DNA of 32,540 bases from an uncultured Pelagibacteraceae bacterium. GTDB taxonomy: Bacteria; Pseudomonadota; Alphaproteobacteria; Pelagibacterales; Pelagibacteraceae. Under the pieces are notes generated by a model. That model did not search any database. It was not told the origin of the DNA and saw nothing but the letters and a program-made list of their open reading frames with translations. Within the stretch, counting starts at the first letter, position 1. Every line of letters begins with the position of its first letter. A program made the position numbers and the translations under genes. The stretch is from assembly GCA_902557385.1 (NCBI GenBank), contig CACDZF010000009.1, positions 1-32,540 on the forward strand, in the 5' to 3' direction. Positions 1 to 11,076 of the stretch are shown piece by piece.

Positions 1-1239
1 CGCAACTACTGTTGATAAAAGGCCTATTATTGCTAAGAAATACATTGACTGCTGGAGCACAGCTTTAAAAAATGTAAAATTTTGCAAAAAAACCTGCCAT
101 GGGTGGAATTCCAGCCAGTGAAAACAATGTGACTAATAATGAAAGTGCAATCAGTGGATGATTTTTTCGATAAACCTGACAAATCATCAATATTTTCGTA
201 ATATTTGTTTTCTCTTTTTAGCATAAATAAGCAACTAAAAAATCCAAAATTCATTACAAGATATATAGTTATATACAATACTGAACTTTGAATTCCTAAG
301 TTGGTTCCGGCACATAAGCCTGCTAATGCATAACCCATATGTCCAATAGAGCTATATGCAATTAGTCTTTTAAGATTTTTTTGACCTATTGCAGCTACTG
401 CTCCAAAAATCATCGAAGCAACAGATAGAAAAACTATTATTAATTGCCATTGATCAATTACATTAAAGAAAGGAACATATAAAAACCTAATAAAAACAGT
501 TATTGCTGCTATTTTTGGTGCTACTGCAAAAAATAATGTAACGGACGTTGGTGAACCTTCATAAACATCTGGAGCCCACATGTGAAAAGGAACTGCAGAG
601 ATTTTAAAAGCTAAACCGACAAGTATAAATACTATTCCAAATGTAAGTCCATATTGATTATCATCCATTATAATAGAAATCTCTTCAAAATTCGTTGTTC
701 CTGAGAAACCATATATTAATGAACATCCATATAATAAGAGTCCTGAAGATAAAGCGCTTAAAACGAAATATTTAAGCCCAGCCTCAGATGAACTAACTTG
801 ATCTCTATTAAAGGATGCCAGGACATACAAAGCTAATGATTGCAACTCAAGGCCAATATAAAAAACAATTAAATCGTTTGAACTTATCATCACAAATATT
901 CCCAATATAGAAGATAAAATTAGTATTTGATATTCTATTTGAAATATTTTAAAAATTTTTAAAAATTTAGATGATGTTATTAAAACAAAAATTCCTGACA
1001 ACACTGTTAAAATTTTCATATACGATGAGATAAAATCAATTTTATAACTTCCATTAAAAATCTCTATATTGGTATTTGCTGGATAGTTAAAAATTAAAAC
1101 TAAAGTTACAATAAGGGTCAATATTGATAGAATATTTATTAAATTGGAACTATTTTTTTTTAAATACACCTAAGATTAATAAAAACATTATTGAAAGTGA
1201 AATAAATATTTCAGGGTAAATAAAGTTAAGATTATCCAT
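1..1239 (-). pseudogene. nuoN: nuoN, complex I subunit N, frame broken at three homopolymers, 3' end beyond the window
   Basis: NuoN is an antiporter-like proton-pumping membrane subunit of NADH:quinone oxidoreductase. The true start is the ATG at 1239, read as MDNLNFIYPEIF; it overlaps the nuoM stop by 8 bases. The frame hits TAG at 1150-1152 after a run of nine A (1153-1161). Dropping one A lets reading continue through typical NuoN sequence (FYIGLELQSLALYVL, FKISAVPFHMWAPDVYEG, LKRLIAYSSIGHMGY). A second shift lies in six A at 162-167, where one base fewer gives SKNHPLIALSLL. A third lies in six T of the coding strand at 67-72, where one base fewer gives FYIFKAVLQQSMYF. After the three corrections about 412 codons run in frame to the window edge, so roughly the last 70 residues would lie outside. 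Every correction is removal of one base. A GTG at 1169 opens the longest uninterrupted frame, but it is not the natural start. Sequencing error, slippage or real decay are all possible. Confidence 0.85.
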
Positions 1240-2731
1240 TGCTATTGCCTGAAATTATTAAGTTATTATTATACATTTGTATTAAATTACTTACAGATAC
1301 TTCAACAGTGTTTAATAAAGGTTCAGGATAAAATCCAAAAAATAAAACAGGTAAAGTCAAACAAATAAGTATAAATAATTCAGATTTATTTAATTCGTCG
1401 ATAGTTAAGAGTTGTTTGTTTTTCAATTCTCCGAATATAACTCTTTTATAAAGCCACAACATATAGGCTGCTCCTAAAATAACACCTAAACTGGCAACTG
1501 CCGCTACAATAAAATTATCTTGAAATGCTCCTATCAAAATTAAAAATTCTCCTACAAATCCACTTGTTCCAGGCAATCCAACAGCGGCTAACGTGAATAT
1601 CATTAGTAAAATTGAATATTTTGGTATTAAAGAAACAAGACCTCCATAAGTTTCAATTAATCTTGAATGAGTTCTATCGTACAAAACACCCACAGAAAAA
1701 AATAACGCTGCTGCAACTAAACCGTGGCTAATCATTTGAATTATACTTCCTTCTAAGCCTTGTTGTGTAAATGTAAAAATTCCAAGTGTTACGAAGCCCA
1801 TATGAGCAACTGAAGAGTAAGCTATTAATTTTTTCATGTCTTCTTGCATAAGAGCAACTAAAGAAGTGTAAATTATTGCAATAAGACTGAGACCATAAAT
1901 TAATGGAACAAAAAATTCTGACGCTATTGGAAATAAGCCAACTGAAAACCTTAAAAAACCATAACCAGCCATTTTTAGCAGTATTGCAGCTAAAAGTACT
2001 GAACCAGCTGTTGGTGCCTCGACATGAGCGTCGGGTAACCAAGTGTGTACTGGCCACATGGGAGTTTTAACTGCAAATGAACTGAAAAATGCTAGCCATA
2101 ACAAGTTTTGATAATCAGTATTAATTCCTAAATCGTATAATTTTACAACGTCAGTAGTTCCAGAAGTTAAGTAAATTACAATAATAGCAATTAACATTAA
2201 AACTGAACCTAAAAGTGTATATAAGAAAAACTTAAAAGCAGAATAGACCCTTCTTTCGCCACCCCATATACCAATAATTAAAAACATTGGGATTAATCCA
2301 CCTTCGAAAAATAAATAAAAAACGACTAAATCTAATGAACAAAATACACCGATCATCAAACTTTCTAAAATCAAAATTGCTATTAGAAAATCTTTTAATC
2401 TGGATTTAATGCTATTATTTACAGAAATTATACACAAAGGAGTTATAAAGGTAGTTAAGATAATAAATAAAATTGATATTCCATCAACACCGACCTTGTA
2501 ATTGACAAAACCATCTAACCATATTTTTTCTTCAACGAATTGAAATTGATAAATAGATTTGTCAAATAGATACCAGAGATAAATTGATATAAAAAAATTA
2601 ACAAAAGTTACAAACAATGCAACATATTTAATAGTTTGTTGACTTTTTATAGTTGACACTTTTGTAAATAATAAAAATAAAGCACCTACAGTAGGTAATA
2701 ATATGAGTGAAGATAAAATTGGAAAATCCAT
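1232..2731 (-). CDS. nuoM: NADH-quinone oxidoreductase subunit M
   Basis: NuoM is one of the three antiporter-like proton channels in the membrane arm of complex I. The 499-residue protein is almost wholly hydrophobic, with about 14 predicted membrane segments, and has the family's normal length. The charged residues needed for pumping are present: Glu143 in FFEGGLIPMF, Lys222 in FAVKTPMWPVHTWLPDAH and Lys253 in AAILLKMAGYG, matching E. coli Glu144, Lys234 and Lys265. A second conserved block, KKLIAYSSVAHMGF, follows. Its ATG shares one base with the nuoL stop (TAATG), and its own stop is overlapped by the natural nuoN start, so translation is probably coupled on both sides. Identification is secure. 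Confidence 0.97.
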   Translation of the reverse strand: MDFPILSSLILLPTVGALFLLFTKVSTIKSQQTIKYVALFVTFVNFFISIYLWYLFDKSIYQFQFVEEKIWLDGFVNYKVGVDGISILFIILTTFITPLCIISVNNSIKSRLKDFLIAILILESLMIGVFCSLDLVVFYLFFEGGLIPMFLIIGIWGGERRVYSAFKFFLYTLLGSVLMLIAIIVIYLTSGTTDVVKLYDLGINTDYQNLLWLAFFSSFAVKTPMWPVHTWLPDAHVEAPTAGSVLLAAILLKMAGYGFLRFSVGLFPIASEFFVPLIYGLSLIAIIYTSLVALMQEDMKKLIAYSSVAHMGFVTLGIFTFTQQGLEGSIIQMISHGLVAAALFFSVGVLYDRTHSRLIETYGGLVSLIPKYSILLMIFTLAAVGLPGTSGFVGEFLILIGAFQDNFIVAAVASLGVILGAAYMLWLYKRVIFGELKNKQLLTIDELNKSELFILICLTLPVLFFGFYPEPLLNTVEVSVSNLIQMYNNNLIISGNSNG

Positions 2732-4671
2732 TAATTTAAAATTAGAAATGTTAAAATTGCTGAAAATCCTAGAAGCATAATAAATGCATATTGGTAAATA
2801 TATCCACTTTGAAAAGTTTTAGCTTTTAATGAGAAAAATTTGACTAATTTAGAAATTCCATCTGGTCCAAACTTATCAATAATTTTTACATCTATCGATT
2901 GCCAAAAAAATAAACCGATTTTCTTTGCAGGTTCAACTAAAATGAATTTATACAATTCATCAAAATACCATTTGTTAAGAAAGAAATTATATAAAAATTT
3001 ATTTGCCTCAACAATTGAATTAGTAATTTTTTTATTTTTAATAAAAAGATAATATGAGATAGGAATTGATAAAATAACTAAAATTGGAGTTATTATTATT
3101 ATAGAGAGAGGTGGATGCTCATTACTTAATGGATTTAAAAATTTTATTGAGTCATTCCAGAAGTTGAAATTATCTGATAAACCTATAAATAGATCTTTGA
3201 ATAAAAAACCAGCAAATATAGATCCAACTGAAAGAATTATTAAAGGTAAAATCATAACAATTGGAGATTCGTGTATTTTTTCTTTTTTAATTTCTTCATT
3301 GTTAAATTTGCCATGAAAAGTTTTAAAAATTAATCTCCAAGAGTATAACGATGTAAGAAAGGCTGTAAAAATTCCTATATATGAAGCTATAATTCCCGTT
3401 GTATTTCCTTTTAAATAAGCAAATTCTATTATTGCATCTTTAGAGTAAAAACCTGATAAAAATGGAAAACCAGTTAATGCTAAAGTTCCAATGATCATCA
3501 TTATCCAGGTATATGGAATTTTTTTCCAGACATTGCCCATTTTGTTAATATTTTGTTCATTGTTAAAAGCGTGAATTACTGATCCTGAGCCTAAAAAAAG
3601 TAATGCCTTGAAAAAGGCATGGGTAAACAAATGAAACATTGCAACATTGTAAGCTCCTACACCAGCAGCAAAAAACATGTAACCTAATTGACTACATGTA
3701 GAATAGGCAATGATCTTTTTTATATCTGTTTGAACCAATGCTACAGTCGCAGCAAATAAAGCAGTGGACATTCCAATAATTGTAACTACGTTTAAAGCCA
3801 AAATAGAATATTCAAAAATTGGTGAACATCTTACAACTAAAAAAACTCCTGCTGTTACCATAGTTGCAGCATGAATTAATGCAGAAACTGGCGTTGGTCC
3901 TTCCATTGCATCTGGCAACCATGTATGTAAAAAAAGTTGTGCAGATTTTCCCATAGCACCTACAAACAAAAATAAGCAAATTATATCTATAGATCTAACT
4001 TCGGTCCCTAAAAATGCAAAAGGAGAAGAATTATTCAATAATGAAATTTCTTTGTTTACAAGCTCGGGTATTTTAAGAAAAACTTCATCATAATTAACGG
4101 TTCCAAATAAATAAAAAATTAAAAAAATTCCAAGTGCTAGTCCAAAATCACCAACCCTATTAACTAAAAAAGCTTTAATTGCAGCAGCATTAGCTGTGTC
4201 TTTTTTAAACCAAAAACCTATTAAGAAGTATGAACAGAGTCCTACTCCTTCCCATCCAAAGAATAACTGTAAGAAGTTATCTGCAGTGACCAAGGTTAAC
4301 ATGGCAAAAGTAAATAAAGATAAGTAAGCCATGAATCTCGGCTTGTGAGGGTCATGAGTCATGTAGCCAATTGAATATATATGTACAAGTGCGGAAATCA
4401 CCGTTACCACAACTAACATTACGGACGATAGTGGATCTATTTTTATTGACCAATTTACATTTAATGTTCCTGAGCTTATCCAGGATGCAATAACAATATT
4501 ATTTTCATATCCGTTTGTTATTACATTATAAAATATTGATATTGATAATAACGCTGAAACTATGACAAATAAACTTGTGATAATCTCAGAATTCCTATCT
4601 CCAATATATTTTCCAAAAAAACCTGAAATGATTGAAGCTATAAGTGGTAGAAATAAAAGTGAAATTTCCAT
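2731..4671 (-). CDS. nuoL: NADH-quinone oxidoreductase subunit L
   Basis: NuoL is the distal antiporter-like subunit of the complex I membrane arm; in this family its long C-terminal amphipathic helix runs along NuoM and NuoN. The protein has 646 residues, a normal length. Visible signatures are FGWEGVGLCSYFLIGFWF around residues 138-155 with the key Glu141, NRVGDFG at 171-177, and GKSAQLFLHTWLPDAMEGPT from 241 with the key Lys242. A further conserved block, KKIIAYSTCSQLGYM, lies in the middle of the protein. The gene starts one base after the nuoK stop and its stop overlaps the nuoM start. Nothing unusual was seen. Confidence 0.97.
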   Translation of the reverse strand: MEISLLFLPLIASIISGFFGKYIGDRNSEIITSLFVIVSALLSISIFYNVITNGYENNIVIASWISSGTLNVNWSIKIDPLSSVMLVVVTVISALVHIYSIGYMTHDPHKPRFMAYLSLFTFAMLTLVTADNFLQLFFGWEGVGLCSYFLIGFWFKKDTANAAAIKAFLVNRVGDFGLALGIFLIFYLFGTVNYDEVFLKIPELVNKEISLLNNSSPFAFLGTEVRSIDIICLFLFVGAMGKSAQLFLHTWLPDAMEGPTPVSALIHAATMVTAGVFLVVRCSPIFEYSILALNVVTIIGMSTALFAATVALVQTDIKKIIAYSTCSQLGYMFFAAGVGAYNVAMFHLFTHAFFKALLFLGSGSVIHAFNNEQNINKMGNVWKKIPYTWIMMIIGTLALTGFPFLSGFYSKDAIIEFAYLKGNTTGIIASYIGIFTAFLTSLYSWRLIFKTFHGKFNNEEIKKEKIHESPIVMILPLIILSVGSIFAGFLFKDLFIGLSDNFNFWNDSIKFLNPLSNEHPPLSIIIITPILVILSIPISYYLFIKNKKITNSIVEANKFLYNFFLNKWYFDELYKFILVEPAKKIGLFFWQSIDVKIIDKFGPDGISKLVKFFSLKAKTFQSGYIYQYAFIMLLGFSAILTFLILN

Positions 4672-4672
4672 T

Positions 4673-4984
4673 TTAACCTTTTAGGCTTTGTATTTTTTCA
4701 ACATCAATATCTGAAGTATTACGATAATAAACAACTATTATAGCTAATCCTATTGCGGCTTCGGCGGCTGCTACAGTCAGAATAAATAATGTAAAAATTT
4801 GACCAGTTAAATCGTTTAAAAATATTGAAAAAGAAACAAGATTAATATTTACAGATAACAAAATTAGCTCAATGCTCATAAGTATAACAATTATATTCTT
4901 TCTATTTAAAAAAATTCCAGCTACACCAATTGAAAAAATTATAGCACCTAAAGTTAAATAATGACCTAAGCCTATATCAATCAT
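4673..4984 (-). CDS. nuoK: NADH-quinone oxidoreductase subunit K
   Basis: This small membrane subunit of complex I (103 residues, three membrane helices) belongs to the MrpC-like family and helps form the fourth proton pathway with NuoJ and NuoH. The two membrane glutamates essential in this family are present: Glu39 in [12 protein letters not shown] and Glu75 in [15 protein letters not shown], equivalent to E. coli Glu36 and Glu72. Its start overlaps the end of nuoJ by 8 bases and its stop lies one base before nuoL, as expected in a tightly coupled operon. Confidence 0.97.
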   Translation of the reverse strand: MIDIGLGHYLTLGAIIFSIGVAGIFLNRKNIIVILMSIELILLSVNINLVSFSIFLNDLTGQIFTLFILTVAAAEAAIGLAIIVVYYRNTSDIDVEKIQSLKG

Positions 4985-5612
4985 CTATATTAACTCCTTT
5001 GTTACTTTCAACTTCAATTAACTTAACGCTGTCGCTTCTTTCTCTTGAAATTTGAGAAAAATAACTTTGTCTTTTTAAACCTGATCTTTTTCTAAAAGTA
5101 AGCACGATAGCTCCGATCATTGCAACTAACAAAACCATTCCACTTAATTGAAAAAGATGAATATAGTCAGTATACAAAACATTTCCTATTGAATGTGTAT
5201 TTGAGATATCTGTATCATTAAAAGAAAGTGAAATTGATGAGACTACATCTGGCTTAAACTTCCACCCACCAACCACAATAATTAATTCAAAAAAAATAAT
5301 TACGCTTATTAGAAAGCCTAGTGGAATATGTTTTGAGCTTTCTGTAGAGCTAAACCACTGTTTTTTTTGTTGAGCTACGTTAAGCATCATTACAACAAAG
5401 AGAAATAGAACTGCAACAGCTCCTACATAGACTATTAACATAATCATTCCTAAAAACTCTGCCCCAATCATGATAAATAGACACGATACACTTATAAAAT
5501 CTAATATTAAAAAAAATACTGAGTGAACTGTATTTTTGGATGCCGTTACCATTATCGCTGAAAAGATTGCAATAAATGCAAATATATAAAAAAATAATGA
5601 ATGTGCTAACAT
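4977..5612 (-). CDS. nuoJ: NADH-quinone oxidoreductase subunit J
   Basis: NuoJ is a five-helix membrane subunit of complex I, next to the quinone-site end of the proton path. The family signature [20 protein letters not shown], followed by [10 protein letters not shown], spans about residues 48-77; it corresponds to the helix that carries a pi-bulge in known structures. The protein has 211 residues, and its polar C-terminal tail of about 40 residues is weakly conserved, as is usual. It starts five bases after nuoI ends and overlaps nuoK by 8 bases. Confidence 0.96.
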   Translation of the reverse strand: MLAHSLFFYIFAFIAIFSAIMVTASKNTVHSVFFLILDFISVSCLFIMIGAEFLGMIMLIVYVGAVAVLFLFVVMMLNVAQQKKQWFSSTESSKHIPLGFLISVIIFFELIIVVGGWKFKPDVVSSISLSFNDTDISNTHSIGNVLYTDYIHLFQLSGMVLLVAMIGAIVLTFRKRSGLKRQSYFSQISRERSDSVKLIEVESNKGVNIDD

Positions 5613-5617
5613 AACTG

Positions 5618-6103
5618 TTATCTATACGGTTTGTCTGCTCTAATATTAGCTGCTAAAATAGTCTCCCAACGATCGCCATTATCAAGTAATTTTTCTTTAT
5701 TGTAGTAAAGTTCCTCTCTAGTTTCTGTACTAAATTCAAAATTTGGACCTTGAACAATAGCATCAACAGGACATGACTCCTCACAAAGACCACAATAAAT
5801 ACATTTCATCATGTCAATGTCGTATCTTGTAGTTTTACGGCTACCATCGCTTCTCTCTGCTGATTCAATTGTAATTGCTTGTGCTGGACAGACAGCTTCA
5901 CATAATTTACATGCTATACATCTTTCCTCACCATTAGGATATCTTCTTAAAGCATGTTCTCCTCTAAAGCGTGGGCTAATCTTTCCTTTTTCAAAAGGGT
6001 AATTAATTGTTTTTTTATTTTTAAAAATCTCTTTAAGAGCAATTAGCAGACCGCTTAAAATATCTAATAATAATATCGTTTTAAAAAATCTTGAAATTTT
6101 CAT
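5618..6103 (-). CDS. nuoI: NADH-quinone oxidoreductase subunit I, 2x[4Fe-4S] ferredoxin-type
   Basis: NuoI (TYKY homologue) carries clusters N6a and N6b, which pass electrons from NuoG toward NuoB. Both CxxCxxCxxxC ligand sets are intact: Cys62, 65, 68 and 72 ([11 protein letters not shown]) and Cys101, 104, 107 and 111 ([11 protein letters not shown]). The N-terminal stretch (residues 1-30) is the amphipathic segment that lies along the membrane, followed by the conserved [18 protein letters not shown] region just before the first cluster. The length of 161 residues is typical of alphaproteobacteria. It sits 2 bases after nuoH and 5 bases before nuoJ. Confidence 0.98.
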   Translation of the reverse strand: MKISRFFKTILLLDILSGLLIALKEIFKNKKTINYPFEKGKISPRFRGEHALRRYPNGEERCIACKLCEAVCPAQAITIESAERSDGSRKTTRYDIDMMKCIYCGLCEESCPVDAIVQGPNFEFSTETREELYYNKEKLLDNGDRWETILAANIRADKPYR

Positions 6104-6105
6104 AA

Positions 6106-7107
6106 TTAGTTGCTCGGTAATAAATCAAAATAAAATAAGTATGAAGCTGTAATAACAACCCATATAAGTGACATTGGTAAAAATATTTTCCAACCTAATT
6201 TCATTAATTGATCGTATCTATATCTGGGTACAATAGCTTTTACTAATGAAAACAAAATAAAAAGAAACAATATTTTCAATATAAGCCACATAAAATCTGG
6301 GATAAAATTAAAAGGGAATGCTTCAATAGCTGGAAGCCAACCTCCTAAAAACAAAATTGAACCTAAGGAACACATTAACAATATATTTGCATATTCCCCA
6401 AGCCAAAACATTGCATACATCATTCCAGAATATTCTGTTTGGTATCCAGCAACTAATTCTGCCTCTGCCTCAGGTAGATCAAATGGCGGTCTATTTGTTT
6501 CTGCTAAAGCTGAGATAAAAAAAATAACAAACATTGGAAATAATGGAATTACAAACCAAAGATTTTCTTGTGCTAAAACAATATCTGTTAAATTAAGAGA
6601 GCCCACGCATAATAAAACATTTATAATTATTACACCTATTGAGACTTCATAAGAAACCATTTGTGCAGCAGATCTAATTGAGCCTAAAAATGGATACTTT
6701 GAGTTTGATGCCCATCCACCCATAATAATTCCATAAACACCTAACGAGGAAACAGCAAACAAGTATAGTATACCAACATTGATATCAGCTATCACTAAAC
6801 TTTCATTAAAAGGAATAACTGCCCACGCAACTAATGCAAGTGTCATTGTAACTATTGGAGCTAATATAAAAATAATTTTATTTGAGCTTGCTGGTATTAT
6901 TATTTCTTTGAATAGATATTTAAGCGCATCGGCCAATGATTGAAATAATCCAAATGGACCAACGACATTTGGACCTCGTCTTTTCTGTACGAAAGCCCAT
7001 ACTCTTCTATCAAGCCAGACCATCAATGCTACAGCTGTTAAAACTGGTAATAACAAGAATAAAACTTTATAAGTTTCTAAAAAAATTATATTTAAATATT
7101 CAAACAT
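6106..7107 (-). CDS. nuoH: NADH-quinone oxidoreductase subunit H
   Basis: NuoH (ND1 homologue) is the membrane subunit that forms much of the quinone chamber and joins the peripheral and membrane arms. Diagnostic sequences are [20 protein letters not shown] near residues 30-50, [19 protein letters not shown] directly after it, and the acidic loop [20 protein letters not shown] followed by [20 protein letters not shown]. The protein is 333 residues with about eight membrane helices, the expected size. The gene starts one base after nuoG and ends two bases before nuoI. Confidence 0.98.
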   Translation of the reverse strand: MFEYLNIIFLETYKVLFLLLPVLTAVALMVWLDRRVWAFVQKRRGPNVVGPFGLFQSLADALKYLFKEIIIPASSNKIIFILAPIVTMTLALVAWAVIPFNESLVIADINVGILYLFAVSSLGVYGIIMGGWASNSKYPFLGSIRSAAQMVSYEVSIGVIIINVLLCVGSLNLTDIVLAQENLWFVIPLFPMFVIFFISALAETNRPPFDLPEAEAELVAGYQTEYSGMMYAMFWLGEYANILLMCSLGSILFLGGWLPAIEAFPFNFIPDFMWLILKILFLFILFSLVKAIVPRYRYDQLMKLGWKIFLPMSLIWVVITASYLFYFDLLPSN

Positions 7108-7108
7108 T

Positions 7109-9151
7109 TTAACCTTCTGTACCTGTTGATTTTAACTTATTTTTTTCGCTCCTACACTCAAACATAGTTTTAGAAGCTCTTGCAATAGAGTTTGAGTAAT
7201 AATAATCCAAATTTTTAATTTCGATTTTCTCATTTGAAAAAGTCAAATCTTTTGTATCATTGCTTTCATTTGGTAAATCTTTATTATTTGATAAATTTAA
7301 ATAATTTAATAAACTACTTTCTAATTCATCTTTATTTTTAAATAATTTTTTATTACTAACAAACTCTGCTAAATTATTTATAATTTGCCAATCCTCTTTG
7401 GCGTCACCAGGTGGATAAGAGGCCTTATAAGCCTTTTGAAGTTTTCCCTCTAAATTAGTAAAATAACCATCTTGCTCAGTGTAAGCGGCCCCAGGTAAAA
7501 TTATATCCGCAATTTCAGCTCCTTTATCTCCATGGCTTCCTTGATAAATTACAAATTCATTTTTTTTTTTAAAACTTAAACTGTCTTGGCCTATTAAAAA
7601 GACTAAATCATATTTATGGTTCTGCAAATTTGATAAAGTAGTATTATAGCCACTGTTTTGTTTAAAAATTCCTAAATCTAAGCTTCCTACTGTAGAGGCA
7701 TTTTCTGAAATAATATTAAAAGAATTCCATTCATCATTTATTTTATTATTTTTTTTTAAAAAATGTTTCATTGAATCAAAAATAAATTTTCCTGATTTAG
7801 ATAACAAAACTGACTGACCTAGAATAATTATTGGTTTTTTTGATTGTTTAATAAAATTTGAAACTTCGTGATTATCTTCAACAATATTCTTTATAGTCTC
7901 TGACATTCCATTTAAATGCTCGTAAGGATAAGTTAAATTTCCAACATTGTTTAATGAGATAATCTTTGTTTTGTTTTTTAAATAAGCTTTTCTTATACGG
8001 GCATTTAATAATGTCGCTTCATATCTAGGATTTGATCCAACGAGAAAGATAAAATCACTCTCTTCAATTCCGTTAATTGTGGAATTAAATAAGTAATTTT
8101 CCCTTTTTTCCGGATTTAAATAAATATTCTCACTTCTGGATTCTAGGTTATTTGATTTTAAAATTTTATAAAAAAATTCTTTAAAAATATATAAAGTTTC
8201 CATATTATTTAGATCCCCAGTAAAGCCACAAATTTTCTCATTGTCTGTTTCGTTAATTTTAGCTTTAATAATATTAAAAACCTCTTTCCATGAAGCTTTA
8301 TCAAATTTATTGTTGTATTTTACAAATGGTGTATCAAGCCTTTGATTTAGTAATCCATCACATGCATATCTTGTTTTATCAGATATCCATTCCTCATTAA
8401 TATCTTCATTAATCCTTGGTAAAATTCTTTTTACCTCCCAACCATATGTGTCTACTCTTATATTGGATCCAACTGCATCCATTACATCTACCGTCTCAGT
8501 CTTTTTAAGCTCCCAAGGTCTAGCTTCAAATATATACGGCTTTGAAGTTAATGCTCCAACTGGACATAAATCTACTACATTGGCTGATAATTCAGATTCC
8601 ATTGACTTCTCTAAATAAGTTGTGATTTCCATATTTTCACCTCTGCCAATTGCTCCAAGTTCTGAAACTCCTGCTATCTCAGTTGCAAATCTTATACATC
8701 GAGTACAATGTATACATCTTGTCATCTGAGTTTTTATTAGAGGTCCCATATATTTTTCTGGGACAAATCTTTTATTTTCCTTGTATCTTGATTTGTCTAC
8801 ACCATAGAACATTGATTGGTCTTGTAAATCACACTCACCACCTTGATCACAAACGGGACAATCAAGTGGATGATTTGCTAACAAAAATTCCATAACGCCT
8901 TTTCTTGCTTTTTCAACAAACTTAGTGTTAGTTTTGATATTCATTCCTTCTGCAGCTGGCATTGCGCATGAAGCAACTGGTTTAGGAGATTTTTCAACTT
9001 CAACTAAACACATTCTACAATTACCTGCTATTGATAGCTTTTCATGATAACAAAATCTTGGGATTTCAACTCCAGCTTTTTCACAGGCTTGCAATACAGT
9101 TAAGCCCTCTTCTATTTCTATATCTTTGTTGTTTACTTTTATTTTAAGCAT
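7109..9151 (-). CDS. nuoG: NADH-quinone oxidoreductase subunit G
   Basis: NuoG is the large iron-sulfur subunit of the peripheral arm of complex I. It begins with a ferredoxin-like [2Fe-2S] domain (N1b ligands Cys34, Cys45, Cys48, Cys62). It continues with His94, Cys98, Cys101 and Cys107 for cluster N5, and Cys146, Cys149, Cys152 and Cys196 for cluster N4. From about residue 215 it follows the molybdopterin-oxidoreductase fold without the cofactor, as in other NuoG proteins, with a [20 protein letters not shown] block near residues 550-570. Its 680 residues match the shorter alphaproteobacterial form. The Asn/Lys-rich C-terminal 70 residues are poorly conserved. It overlaps nuoF by 8 bases, and nuoH follows after one base. 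Confidence 0.98.
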   Translation of the reverse strand: MLKIKVNNKDIEIEEGLTVLQACEKAGVEIPRFCYHEKLSIAGNCRMCLVEVEKSPKPVASCAMPAAEGMNIKTNTKFVEKARKGVMEFLLANHPLDCPVCDQGGECDLQDQSMFYGVDKSRYKENKRFVPEKYMGPLIKTQMTRCIHCTRCIRFATEIAGVSELGAIGRGENMEITTYLEKSMESELSANVVDLCPVGALTSKPYIFEARPWELKKTETVDVMDAVGSNIRVDTYGWEVKRILPRINEDINEEWISDKTRYACDGLLNQRLDTPFVKYNNKFDKASWKEVFNIIKAKINETDNEKICGFTGDLNNMETLYIFKEFFYKILKSNNLESRSENIYLNPEKRENYLFNSTINGIEESDFIFLVGSNPRYEATLLNARIRKAYLKNKTKIISLNNVGNLTYPYEHLNGMSETIKNIVEDNHEVSNFIKQSKKPIIILGQSVLLSKSGKFIFDSMKHFLKKNNKINDEWNSFNIISENASTVGSLDLGIFKQNSGYNTTLSNLQNHKYDLVFLIGQDSLSFKKKNEFVIYQGSHGDKGAEIADIILPGAAYTEQDGYFTNLEGKLQKAYKASYPPGDAKEDWQIINNLAEFVSNKKLFKNKDELESSLLNYLNLSNNKDLPNESNDTKDLTFSNEKIEIKNLDYYYSNSIARASKTMFECRSEKNKLKSTGTEG

Positions 9152-10475
9152 TTTTTTTATCTAATAAGTGTTGGTCAACTAAATAAGGAATATTTTTATT
9201 TCTATTTACTAATGGATTAAAATTGTTTCTTTTCTCTATTTCTTTTTTAAAATGTCTCAACAAACCTTGAACTGGCCACGCTGATCCTTCTCCAAATGCA
9301 CATATAGTGTGACCCTCGATTTGTTTTGTAACATCCATCAGCATATCTACTTCATCTTTTGATGCTTCACCTTTTGCCATTCTTTCTAACATTCTCCACA
9401 TCCATCCAGAACCTTCTCTACATGGAGTGCATTGACCACAACTTTCATGTTTATAAAATCTAGCTATTCTAGCCATGCATTTAATAATATCTTGGTCATT
9501 ATTAATAACAACAATGCCAGCTGTACCCATTCCACTTTTTTCAGCAATTAAAGAGTCAAAATCCATTTTTATCGTATCGCAGATTTTTTTTGGTAAAAGT
9601 GGCATTGATGAGCCTCCAGGAATTACAGCTTTTAAATTTTCCCATCCACCTATAACCCCTCCCGCATGAGTTTCGATTAAATCTTTTAACGGAATACTCA
9701 TTTCCTCTTCAACGTTACAAGGATTATTTACATTTCCTGATATACAAAAAATTTTAGTTCCTGTATTTTTAGGTTTACCTAAAGAAGAAAACCATTTCGC
9801 ACCTTTTCTTAAAATTGTTGGGACTACTGAAATCGTTTCAACATTATTGACTATTGTTGGGCAGCCATACAATCCAACTAAAGCGGGAAAAGGTGGTTTT
9901 AATCTTGGCTGACCCTTTTTTCCCTCTAAACTCTCAAGTAGAGCAGTTTCTTCTCCGCATATGTAAGCACCAGCACCATAATGAATATAAATATCTAAAT
10001 CCCAACCTGTTCCAGAAGCATTTTTTCCTATTAAATTATTTTTATAAGATTCATCTATTGCGTTTTGTAATAGTTGGCCCTCATTAAAATATTCACCTCT
10101 TATATAAATATAACATTTGTTTGAATTGACAGCATATGATGCAATTAAACAACCCTCTATGAGTTTGTGAGGTTCAAATCTTAAAATATCCCTATCTTTG
10201 CAAGTCCCTGGCTCTGACTCATCGGCATTAATTACTAAATAATGGGGTCTTGATCCTTTTTCCTTTGGTGCGAAAGACCATTTTAAACCAGTGGGAAATC
10301 CAGCCCCACCTCTTCCTCTTAGTTCTGATGATTTAATTTCATTAATAATCCAATCTCTTCCTTTTTCAAAAATTTCTTTAGTATTGCTCCAATCTCCTCT
10401 TTTTTGGGAAGAGATTAAATCTTTTCCGAGGTCATTATATAAATTTTTAAATATTCTATCTTCGTCTTTAAGCAT
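9144..10475 (-). CDS. nuoF: NADH-quinone oxidoreductase subunit F, NADH and FMN binding
   Basis: NuoF is the electron entry subunit: it binds NADH and FMN and holds cluster N3. The FMN/NADH glycine-rich motif [13 protein letters not shown] lies at residues 54-66, and the second nucleotide motif [13 protein letters not shown] begins near residue 167. The [4Fe-4S] ligands are Cys346, Cys349, Cys352 ([15 protein letters not shown]) and Cys392 (GHTICAFG). At 443 residues it is full length. The start overlaps the end of nuoE by 8 bases and its end overlaps nuoG by 8 bases. All expected cofactor residues are present. Confidence 0.98.
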   Translation of the reverse strand: MLKDEDRIFKNLYNDLGKDLISSQKRGDWSNTKEIFEKGRDWIINEIKSSELRGRGGAGFPTGLKWSFAPKEKGSRPHYLVINADESEPGTCKDRDILRFEPHKLIEGCLIASYAVNSNKCYIYIRGEYFNEGQLLQNAIDESYKNNLIGKNASGTGWDLDIYIHYGAGAYICGEETALLESLEGKKGQPRLKPPFPALVGLYGCPTIVNNVETISVVPTILRKGAKWFSSLGKPKNTGTKIFCISGNVNNPCNVEEEMSIPLKDLIETHAGGVIGGWENLKAVIPGGSSMPLLPKKICDTIKMDFDSLIAEKSGMGTAGIVVINNDQDIIKCMARIARFYKHESCGQCTPCREGSGWMWRMLERMAKGEASKDEVDMLMDVTKQIEGHTICAFGEGSAWPVQGLLRHFKKEIEKRNNFNPLVNRNKNIPYLVDQHLLDKKNA

Positions 10476-11076
10476 TTTTTACATCCAACAAAGTTTTTCT
10501 ATTATTTTCTGGTTCACTATTTACTCTTCCCCTGTAAGAACCAGGTTTAGGAGACTCACCTTTTAAAATCTGATCTAAAATCTTTAATGTTTTTTCTTTA
10601 TCTAAATCCTCGTAATAATCTTTATTAATTTGCATCATTGGAGCATTGACACAAGCACCTAGACATTCAACCTCTACCCAAGAACATTGTTTATCCTTAG
10701 ATAATTCATTTTCATTTTTTGATATTTTTTCTTTACAGGCCTCTACTATTTTATAAGCACCTCTAATCATGCAAGGAGTTGTTGTACATACTTGTATAAA
10801 ATTTTTTCCAACGGGAGATAAATTATACATTGAATAAAATGTAGCTACCTCGTAAACTTTTATATAGGGCATATTCAAAAACTTAGCTATATATTTCATT
10901 GCAGCTAAAGGTATCCAATTTTCATTTTGCTCTTGGACCAAGTAAAGTAGTGGCATTACTGCACTTTGTTGTTTTCCTTCTGGATAATTTGTTAAAATTT
11001 TTTTTGCAATTTCATTATTTGTTGCATTAAATTCAAATTTTTCAGGCTGCTCTTTAGAAATTTTTTTTACACTCAT
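10468..11076 (-). CDS. nuoE: NADH-quinone oxidoreductase subunit E, [2Fe-2S]
   Basis: NuoE is a thioredoxin-like [2Fe-2S] subunit (cluster N1a) of the NADH dehydrogenase module and pairs with NuoF. The four ligands are Cys97 and Cys102 (CTTTPC), and Cys138 and Cys142 ([12 protein letters not shown]). The preceding [13 protein letters not shown] block near residues 74-86 is the family's helical signature. The protein has 202 residues, including a short C-terminal extension after the fold with KPGSYRGR, which is common in alphaproteobacteria. It overlaps nuoD by 4 bases (ATGA) and nuoF by 8 bases. Confidence 0.97.
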   Translation of the reverse strand: MSVKKISKEQPEKFEFNATNNEIAKKILTNYPEGKQQSAVMPLLYLVQEQNENWIPLAAMKYIAKFLNMPYIKVYEVATFYSMYNLSPVGKNFIQVCTTTPCMIRGAYKIVEACKEKISKNENELSKDKQCSWVEVECLGACVNAPMMQINKDYYEDLDKEKTLKILDQILKGESPKPGSYRGRVNSEPENNRKTLLDVKNA

